Positions 58,818 through 64,000 of a stretch of DNA of 64,000 nt are shown here, in pieces (within the stretch, counting starts at the first letter, position 1; each line of letters opens with the position of its first letter). The stretch is from NCBI GenBank assembly GCA_900768755.1, contig CAAGDV010000030.1, positions 1 to 64,000 of the forward strand. The letters are read 5' to 3'. A model generated the notes under the pieces. That model did no database searches and was not told where the DNA came from. It saw only the letters and a program-made list of their open reading frames with translations. The DNA is from Lachnospiraceae bacterium (lineage in GTDB: Bacteria; Bacillota; Clostridia; Lachnospirales; Lachnospiraceae). The translations under genes were made by a program, and so were the position numbers.

Positions 58818-60785
58818 TTATTTTGTCAAAAGTCCCATAATGCTGTTAGTTCTTGCAATGAACTTAGTCATCTGCTCAGGTTTAAGTCTGCCGTGTCCGA
58901 TAAGTGCAAGGTCATACAGCTGCTCACAGAACATCGGTGTGTTCTCACCCTCCGGATTGTCAAGAATGTACTGAACAAGTGAGTTGTTCATATTGAGGAC
59001 CAGAGTCTCGCCCTGTCCGCCAAAATCCATTCCGTCCATTCCGCCCATGCCGTACATTCTCATCATGTCCGACATTCTCTTTGAGTCCTCGTTGATTGTA
59101 ATCATTGAAGCAAGCTCTGCATTCTTAAGCTTCTCAACTTTGATGTTAAGCTTGTCATTGTCCAGAGCTTTTTTGAACAGGTCGGTTAACTTCTCGCCCG
59201 CCTCCTTAAAGCTTTCGTCTGACTCGTCCACCTCATCCTTAAAGAGCGATGCGAGGTCTGAATCGATGCTTAAAAATTTGAGTTTATCATTCTTTCTCTC
59301 AAGCTGTGATATGAAAGGCTGGTCGATATTGTGCTTGAGAATGACCGCGTCCATTCCCTCATCTTTGAACATCTTGATGTACTGTCCCTGCTCAACCTCG
59401 TCTTTTACATAGAACACGGTGTTCTCATGCTTGTCCTTGTTCTCCTCAAGGCATTCCGGCAGGGTAAGATATTTTCCGTCAAGATTTTTAAAAAGAATGT
59501 AGTCATTCATCTTCTCACAGAATTTCTCGTCCTTGAGACATCCGAATTTGATGAAAGGACTTATATCATCCCAATATTTCTCGTACGACTCTTTTTCTGT
59601 TTTGCACATGCCGGAGAGCTTGTCAGCGACTTTCTTGGTGATGTAGTCGGAAATCTTTTTGACAAAACCGTCATTCTGCAGAGCACTTCTCGACACGTTA
59701 AGCGGAAGGTCCGGACAGTCAATTACGCCCTTAAGCAGCATCAAAAACTCCGGAATAACCTCCTTGATGTTATCGGCAACAAACACCTGATTGTTGTAGA
59801 GCTTAATCACACCCTCTGCCGATTCGAACTCAAGGTTAATCTTCGGAAAGTACAAAATACCTTTGAGATTAAAAGGATAATCCATGTTGAGATGAATCCA
59901 GAAAAGCGGCTCCTTGTAGTCGTGGAATACTTTTCTGTAGAACTCCTTGTATTCCTCCTCGGTGCATTCATTAGGATGCTTGGTCCAAAGCGGAGTGGTG
60001 TCGTTGATTGGCTTCGGTCCCTTATCCTCTGCATCATCCTCATCTTCCTCGGAAGCTTCACCGTCGGTTGTGTCGGTATTCTCGTCGACAACTGTCTCAT
60101 CCTTATCCTCGTCGACAACTATCTCCTCGTCCTTCTTCTCCTCAACAGGCGCATCGCTGTTGACAAGATATATCTCGTAAGGCATAAAAGAACAGTATTT
60201 TGTGAGAACTTCCCTTGCCCTGTACTCGTTGGCGAACTCCGTACACTCATCCGTGAGGTAAAGGGTGATTGTTGTACCTACCTCGCTCTTGTCGCCGTCC
60301 TCCATATCGTACTCTGTTCCGCCGTCACACTCCCAGTGAACAGGAATCGCATCCGGCTTATATGAAAGAGTATCGATTGTCACCCTCTCAGCAACCATAA
60401 ATGCCGAATAAAAGCCCAGTCCGAAATGTCCGATAATCTGGTCCTCATTGGCCTTGTCCTTGTATTTCTCAAGAAACGCCTCAGCTCCTGAAAAAGCTAT
60501 CTGGTTGATATACTGCTCCACTTCCTCGGCCGTCATACCAAGACCGTTGTCGGTAAAAGTAATTGTCTTGTCCTTGGAGCTTACGCTGACAGTTATCCTC
60601 GGCTTAACGCCTTCCGGAATACTGTACTCGCCCATCATGTCAAGCTTGCGAAGCTTTGTGATTGCATCGCATCCGTTGGACACCAGCTCCCTAAAGAAAA
60701 TGTCGTGGTCCGAATACATCCATTTCTTAATTATCGGAAAAATATTCTCGCTGTTAATTGAAAGATTACCATGCTCTTTACTCAT
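58818..60785 (-). CDS. htpG: Hsp90-family chaperone HtpG with acidic linker
   Basis: The 655-residue protein has the GHKL ATPase domain of Hsp90 (FFRELVSNGCDAITKL, TFTDNGLGMTAEEV, GHFGLGFYSAF), the middle domain and the dimerisation domain. Between N and middle domains (about 214-257) it has a 40-residue highly acidic insert (for example ASEEDEDDAEDKG), where most bacterial HtpG proteins have almost none. It folds client proteins in the cytoplasm. GGAGG nine bases upstream fixes the ATG at 60785. A promoter and a CIRCE element precede it. Confidence 0.97.
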   Translation of the reverse strand: MSKEHGNLSINSENIFPIIKKWMYSDHDIFFRELVSNGCDAITKLRKLDMMGEYSIPEGVKPRITVSVSSKDKTITFTDNGLGMTAEEVEQYINQIAFSGAEAFLEKYKDKANEDQIIGHFGLGFYSAFMVAERVTIDTLSYKPDAIPVHWECDGGTEYDMEDGDKSEVGTTITLYLTDECTEFANEYRAREVLTKYCSFMPYEIYLVNSDAPVEEKKDEEIVVDEDKDETVVDENTDTTDGEASEEDEDDAEDKGPKPINDTTPLWTKHPNECTEEEYKEFYRKVFHDYKEPLFWIHLNMDYPFNLKGILYFPKINLEFESAEGVIKLYNNQVFVADNIKEVIPEFLMLLKGVIDCPDLPLNVSRSALQNDGFVKKISDYITKKVADKLSGMCKTEKESYEKYWDDISPFIKFGCLKDEKFCEKMNDYILFKNLDGKYLTLPECLEENKDKHENTVFYVKDEVEQGQYIKMFKDEGMDAVILKHNIDQPFISQLERKNDKLKFLSIDSDLASLFKDEVDESDESFKEAGEKLTDLFKKALDNDKLNIKVEKLKNAELASMITINEDSKRMSDMMRMYGMGGMDGMDFGGQGETLVLNMNNSLVQYILDNPEGENTPMFCEQLYDLALIGHGRLKPEQMTKFIARTNSIMGLLTK

Positions 60786-60818
60786 AATAACCGCCTCCAA
60801 ATCTTATTTATTGATACT

Positions 60819-60847
60819 ATAGTAATACCGGAAAAGCATAAAGTCAA
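60819..60847 (-). promoter_or_regulatory. Promoter of htpG
   Basis: On the minus strand TTGACT (60842-60847), a 17-base spacer and TACTAT (60819-60824) lie 33 bases before the htpG start, just downstream of the CIRCE element. Confidence 0.78.
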
Positions 60848-60854
60848 GAAAAAA

Positions 60855-60881
60855 TTAGCACTCATTTCAAATGAGTGCTAA
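60855..60881 (-). promoter_or_regulatory. CIRCE element (HrcA operator)
   Basis: TTAGCACTC and GAGTGCTAA arms with a nine-base spacer match the CIRCE consensus completely. HrcA binds CIRCE to repress heat-shock genes. Here it lies about 8 bases upstream of the htpG -35 element and overlaps the stop codon of the preceding gene. Confidence 0.95.
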
Positions 60882-61857
60882 TAATATCAAGTAAATCACC
60901 TTTTCCGGGAAAATCTTCATCATCCTGCAGGCTCAAAAAAGCCTCATCATTGTACCGGCATTCTATTTTCTCCGCATATTCCTTATATATTCCGGCAAAA
61001 GCATTGCGCCGCCTGTACTCGATTATTGCGTCGCGCCGTGAATCATAGTCGCTCTCGACATTATCGTTCGTGCATTTGATTATATAGAAACCGTACTGTG
61101 TGGTCACGACATCGCTTATCTGCCCGGACTCAAGCGCGAATGCCGCGTTCTCAAAATCGATATCATACATTCCCCTGCCGAAAGTAAGTGTATTTTTGGC
61201 ATCGTCACTGTACTCCGTCACAAGCGACATGAAGTCTTTATTATCGTGCGCCAACGCCGCAACATGCTCCGCGATGTTTCTTTTGGATGCAGTATCCACA
61301 GTGTTCATGGGCACCGGATTACCATCCGTATCAAATTCCATGGTCGAGATAAAAACATAGGATACATTGATCATCCTTGCCTCATCCTCGCTCACCTCGG
61401 TGTCCGTGCCCGCCGTCGCCCGCATGTATATCCGGTACGCTAAAATATAATCCGCATAAAGCTCAGCCACCGCGTTGTAATACTTTGAGTCCTCACTGCA
61501 GTACGTGGCGGCAAGTTCTTTTGCCACACGTCTGTCATCCTCCGAGAGGCTGACCTTAAAATCGCCCGCCATTGATTTTAGCACTTCAAGATTAAAAATA
61601 GTCTCCCTTACGGACTCCTTTACTTCTGAAAGAATATCCACTCCCGCGGTGTCCCACACCTTATCATCCAGCACATTCTCATACGACTTCATCCGGTCCG
61701 CCAGAATGACACAGGCTCTGTCCATCGCGACTGTACTCCCACCGATTACGGCAAACTCATCGTCCGCAAAGCCCATCGAAAATCGCACCGACCCGCATCC
61801 GCACAGAAAGAAAACCTGAATAATACATATGACAAAACAAAGCTTACGCTTCCACAT
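60862..61857 (-). CDS. Parvulin-type peptidyl-prolyl isomerase lipoprotein (PrsA/SurA-like)
   Basis: The protein of 331 residues has a lipoprotein signal with lipobox FFLCGC (Cys about 20) and a helical N-terminal chaperone part (about 35-170). A parvulin PPIase domain lies at about 175-280, with VSYVFISTMEFDTDG, a FMSLVTEYSDDAKN segment and FALESGQISDVVTTQYGFYIIK. It would help exported proteins fold at the outer face of the membrane. The start at 61857 has GGAAGG upstream. Its last codon lies in the CIRCE element. Confidence 0.9.
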   Translation of the reverse strand: MWKRKLCFVICIIQVFFLCGCGSVRFSMGFADDEFAVIGGSTVAMDRACVILADRMKSYENVLDDKVWDTAGVDILSEVKESVRETIFNLEVLKSMAGDFKVSLSEDDRRVAKELAATYCSEDSKYYNAVAELYADYILAYRIYMRATAGTDTEVSEDEARMINVSYVFISTMEFDTDGNPVPMNTVDTASKRNIAEHVAALAHDNKDFMSLVTEYSDDAKNTLTFGRGMYDIDFENAAFALESGQISDVVTTQYGFYIIKCTNDNVESDYDSRRDAIIEYRRRNAFAGIYKEYAEKIECRYNDEAFLSLQDDEDFPGKGDLLDIISTHLK

Positions 61858-62101
61858 ACAAAAACCTTCCGTCCGGCAATTCAAAAACCTCAAGTGCTTC
61901 GGTTACATCCTCATAATCACTTGTATCGATGCCCTCATCTTTCATAAACTCACACAACTCATCCGTGCTGTCAAAAACCATTGCCATGCAGTCGCACAAA
62001 AACTCCTCCGCCTCATCGACGCTCTGAACCACAGGCTTTGTGAAAAGCTGTTCCTGTCTCTCGTAAAATACTTCCGCACACATCTCATCAATATCACTCA
62101 T
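61844..62101 (-). CDS. Small acidic protein between maf and the PPIase gene
   Basis: I do not recognise this 85-residue protein. It is acidic (many Glu and Asp), with VDEAEEFLCDCMAMVFDSTDELCEFMKDEGID in the middle and a C-terminal FELPDGRFLYVEA, and no signal peptide. AGGAGG lies eight bases before the ATG. It overlaps maf by eight bases and the PPIase gene by 14, so the three genes form one translationally coupled unit. Confidence 0.8.
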   Translation of the reverse strand: MSDIDEMCAEVFYERQEQLFTKPVVQSVDEAEEFLCDCMAMVFDSTDELCEFMKDEGIDTSDYEDVTEALEVFELPDGRFLYVEA

Positions 62102-62678
62102 AAAATGCCTCCTGCAATCTTTTTATCTCATACATTGTTCTGCAGAGCGGTAATCCGACAACATTAAAATAGTCGCCCTCTATCCGTGATACATATCGGG
62201 CAAAATATCCCTGGATTCCGTATGCGCCCGCCTTGTCATAACATTCGCCCAAATCAATATACTCATATATCTCCGCATCGCTCATGTCCCTGACACAGAC
62301 AATCGTCTCCTCAAAAAAGCTTGAGACCTGCCCATTATACACCAGCGAAACACCCGTATATACGCTGTGGTAACGTCCCGCATAACTGCGGATCATGTCA
62401 TACGCCTCTTCGCGGTCCTTCGGCTTTCCGAGAATCTTTCCCTCAAACGAAACCACTGTGTCGGCACCGATTACAAGTGAGCTGGCCGGCACCCTCCTCG
62501 CCACATCCAGTGCTTTGTCGCGCGACAGCTGCATCACAACCTCTGAAGGCACATCACTTCTTATCTCCTCTTCTGCCTCCGATACAACCACCTCAAACTC
62601 AACTCCGACCTGTTTAAGCAGTTCTCTTCTTCGGGGAGAGTTGGACGCCAGAATAATCTGATAGTCTCTTAATTCCAT
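62094..62678 (-). CDS. maf: Maf-family nucleotide pyrophosphatase
   Basis: The 194-residue protein has the Maf signature LASNSPRRRELLKQVG and the later VIGADTVVSFEGKILGKPKDREEAYDM. Maf proteins hydrolyse non-canonical or canonical NTPs (dTTP, UTP and modified bases) and are linked to septum control. It starts the three-gene unit with its own promoter. Confidence 0.96.
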   Translation of the reverse strand: MELRDYQIILASNSPRRRELLKQVGVEFEVVVSEAEEEIRSDVPSEVVMQLSRDKALDVARRVPASSLVIGADTVVSFEGKILGKPKDREEAYDMIRSYAGRYHSVYTGVSLVYNGQVSSFFEETIVCVRDMSDAEIYEYIDLGECYDKAGAYGIQGYFARYVSRIEGDYFNVVGLPLCRTMYEIKRLQEAFYE

Positions 62679-62707
62679 TCCGCACCTCGCATTGTAGAGT
62701 AATGTTT

Positions 62708-62736
62708 ATTTTAGCACACCCAAAGACAATCCTCAA
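62708..62736 (-). promoter_or_regulatory. Promoter of the maf unit
   Basis: On the minus strand TTGAGG (62731-62736), a 17-base spacer and TAAAAT (62708-62713, preceded by TGC) precede maf by 29 bases. Confidence 0.68.
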
Positions 62737-62748
62737 TACTCATTTGAG

Positions 62749-63189
62749 CTAAAGTGTGGTCACATCGATTCCTCTCGATTCAACCGGAGTGGAAAAAACA
62801 ATCTGGGTGCTGGTGCGCCCAAACCTCTGCAGTTTCAGAATAAAAGCATCCAAAGACATCGTATCCTGAAACGCCACTTTGAGAAGCATCGAAAAATCAC
62901 CTGTCACACAGTTGCACTCCAGCACATTCGGGCACGCCTGGACAAAAGGGTAGAACTCCTCCTTCTGAACCGGCTGAATCTCCAGATTAATAAAGGCCGT
63001 GATATGGTATCCGAGTTTTGCATGATTGACCTTTGCCTCGTAGCCTGAGATTATGCCCTCTTTCTCAAGCCGCTCAATACGGGCGGACACCGCCGGCGAT
63101 GACAGAAAAACGTGCTCCGCCATGGTCTTTAACGGGGTTCTCGCATTCTGCTGAAGCTGCATCACAATTTTCTTATCGATTTCGTCCAT
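62749..63189 (-). CDS. Lrp/AsnC-family transcription regulator
   Basis: The 146-residue protein has an N-terminal helix-turn-helix (DEIDKKIVMQLQQNARTPLKTMAEHVFLSSPAVSARIERLEKEGII) and a C-terminal RAM/AsnC domain (about 65-140) that binds amino acids and forms octamers. Members control amino-acid metabolism. Gene order gives no clear target. AGGAGG lies eight bases before the ATG, and a promoter and leader terminator precede the gene. Confidence 0.95.
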   Translation of the reverse strand: MDEIDKKIVMQLQQNARTPLKTMAEHVFLSSPAVSARIERLEKEGIISGYEAKVNHAKLGYHITAFINLEIQPVQKEEFYPFVQACPNVLECNCVTGDFSMLLKVAFQDTMSLDAFILKLQRFGRTSTQIVFSTPVESRGIDVTTL

Positions 63190-63240
63190 TATATTATCCT
63201 CCTAAAAAATACGTTCAATGGCATAAAGACGACCTGTTGT

Positions 63241-63274
63241 AAAAAAAAAGACAACTACAACCTCTGTAGTTGTC
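63241..63274 (-). terminator. Leader terminator upstream of the Lrp-type gene (possible attenuator)
   Basis: On the minus strand the perfect stem GACAACTACA/TGTAGTTGTC (63265-63274 with 63250-63259) and a five-base loop are followed by nine T. It lies between the promoter at 63299-63327 and the Lrp-type start codon, so it would stop most transcripts before the gene unless relieved. Confidence 0.8.
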
Positions 63275-63298
63275 TCCATTGACATTTATTTATTAGTT

Positions 63299-63327
63299 AT
63301 TTTACACCATATGGTTAAAAAAAGCAA
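63299..63327 (-). promoter_or_regulatory. Promoter of the Lrp-type gene leader
   Basis: On the minus strand TTGCTT (63322-63327), a 17-base spacer and TAAAAT (63299-63304) predict a start at about 63292, about 100 bases before the gene. The rest of the gap to the DUF1292 gene is A/T-rich; I see no clear plus-strand promoter beyond a TAAAAT at 63467. Confidence 0.65.
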
Positions 63328-63503
63328 GTTTTTCTTGCCAGTTATGAAAAAAATTTTGCAACCGGAAATTTTCTGCCTGTCCTGACTGCAATGAGAACAC
63401 TTCAAAAATCTTTTTCACTTGAATTTTTTGCCTTACTTTTTTGTAGCCACCGAGCAAAATATATGCTAAAATATGGACATATTATCTGAAAGGAGCTTTG
63501 CAT

Positions 63504-63800
63504 ATGAGCCAGTACGAAGATTACGAAGAAGATACTGTGACACTTACATTGGAGGACGATACCGAAGTAGAATGCGCCATTGTGTCTATTTTCCCTGCCG
63601 GCGACAGAGAGTATATCGCCTTATTACCGCTCGGCGGTGAGGAGGAGGAAGCCGGAGAAGTGTACATCTACAGATACTCTGAGGATGAGAACGGCGAGCC
63701 TTCACTGGACAATATCGAGGACGACGAAGAATACGAAGTTGCCGCTGATGCTTTTGATGAATTGTTGGACGATGAAGAGTTTGATGATACTGAAGAATGA
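63504..63800 (+). CDS. DUF1292 family protein
   Basis: The 98-residue acidic protein matches the DUF1292 pattern: DTVTLTLEDDTEVECAIVSIF, then REYIALLPL and EVYIYRYSEDENG, with a long Asp/Glu tail. Homologues in Firmicutes are small, cytoplasmic and of unknown function, often near udk or yrrK genes. AAAGGAG before the ATG at 63504 fixes the start. Confidence 0.92.
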   Translation: MSQYEDYEEDTVTLTLEDDTEVECAIVSIFPAGDREYIALLPLGGEEEEAGEVYIYRYSEDENGEPSLDNIEDDEEYEVAADAFDELLDDEEFDDTEE

Positions 63801-63833
63801 AACAGGGTGGCAGATATAATTTTTCACCCTGAT

Positions 63834-63898
63834 AAAAAAGCTATAGGCCGTGCCGACGCTTAATCGTAAGCTGTTGACACGCCTATAGCTCTTTTTCT
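63834..63898. terminator. Bidirectional terminator at the right edge
   Basis: Arms AGCTATAGG (63839-63847) and CCTATAGCT (63882-63890), with a further CGTG/CACG inner stem, are flanked by six A on the left and CTTTTTCT on the right. It ends both the DUF1292 gene and the minus-strand gene entering from the right. Confidence 0.85.
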
Positions 63899-64000
63899 AT
63901 GCCAGTGGTCCGGGTATAATCACGCCACTTCTTTTTCTGCCCTTGTAATCGGTATCAAAGACAATCGGGCTTCCGTCCGGATTCTCGTAATACTGTTCGG
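63897..64000 (-). CDS. C-terminal end of an unidentified protein, cut by the window edge
   Basis: The minus-strand frame is open from the right edge to a TAG at 63897-63899, giving 34 residues that end YKGRKRSGVIIPGPLA. The codon use fits a real gene and the terminator directly after it supports the stop. The product cannot be named. Confidence 0.6.
   Translation of the reverse strand, partial: EQYYENPDGSPIVFDTDYKGRKRSGVIIPGPLA

Noticed and set aside
59331..60365. 344-codon plus-strand frame opposite htpG
   Set aside because: It lies wholly opposite the conserved htpG coding sequence; its Val/Leu-rich appearance comes from the acidic codons on the other strand.
1..64000. CRISPR array, insertion sequence, prophage or integrative element
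   Set aside because: No spaced direct repeats, transposase, integrase or phage genes were seen on either strand.

Overview
The window looks like an ordinary chromosomal segment of an anaerobic, low-to-moderate-GC Firmicute, most likely a member of the Lachnospiraceae or a close relative. Signs of this are ECF vitamin transporters, lipoboxes of the L-x-G-C type, strong AGGAGG ribosome binding sites, near-consensus sigma-A promoters with 17-base spacers, a CIRCE element, a TPP riboswitch, SpoIID-like and SPOR-amidase cell-wall enzymes, and no outer-membrane functions. I saw no insertion sequence, prophage, CRISPR array or rRNA. The window cuts a gene at each end (a hybrid histidine kinase on the left, an unidentified minus-strand gene on the right).

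Layout. 1-1.6 kb: end of a hybrid histidine kinase, then a tRNA-Val/tRNA-Met pair. 1.6-7.2 kb: membrane proteins, a PAP2 phosphatase, an EamA half-transporter, a glycosyltransferase, a CPBP protease and an Mrp ATPase. 7.3-11.2 kb: a 1299-residue membrane receptor with two-component-regulator propellers, an HD-GYP domain and a receiver domain. 11.3-15 kb: a TPP-riboswitch operon for uptake of a thiamine precursor, ending in a phosphopantetheinyl transferase. 15-21.2 kb: carA-carB-argS. 21.2-25 kb: a SpoIID-like protein, a zinc-ribbon membrane protein and a SPOR amidase. 25-33.7 kb: one long minus-strand array, DUF4430 protein, alpha/alpha-toroid plus DUF4430 protein, EcfT, fused EcfA-EcfA, EcfS, TPR lipoprotein, hflX, thyA, folA. 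33.7-39.9 kb: a dlt-like operon (adenylating ligase, fold-III PLP decarboxylase, carrier protein, MBOAT, SGNH protein, TVP38 protein). 40-47.5 kb: an orphan binding protein, a soluble PocR-type chemoreceptor, cold-shock protein, Hsp33, a methyltransferase, an antiporter and a FakA-like small protein. 47.6-55.2 kb: an M18 aminopeptidase, then the complete F-type ATP synthase operon without a separate delta gene. 55.3-58.7 kb: a fused ABC exporter behind a strong promoter with a perfect inverted-repeat operator. 58.8-64 kb: htpG with CIRCE, a parvulin lipoprotein, maf, an Lrp-type regulator behind a leader terminator, and a DUF1292 protein.

The two most interesting systems are neighbours. The first (27.6-33.7 kb) pairs a predicted cobalamin-type ECF transporter with a membrane protein that has the two-domain plan of mammalian intrinsic factor and transcobalamin. 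The second (33.8-39.8 kb) resembles D-alanylation (dlt) but contains a PLP decarboxylase of the family that can act on carrier-bound amino acids, so it may decorate a surface polymer with a decarboxylated amino acid. The phosphopantetheinyl transferase at 14.4 kb could activate its carrier protein. A third notable point is that the ATP synthase alpha subunit carries what looks like the C-terminal half of the missing delta subunit at its N-terminus.
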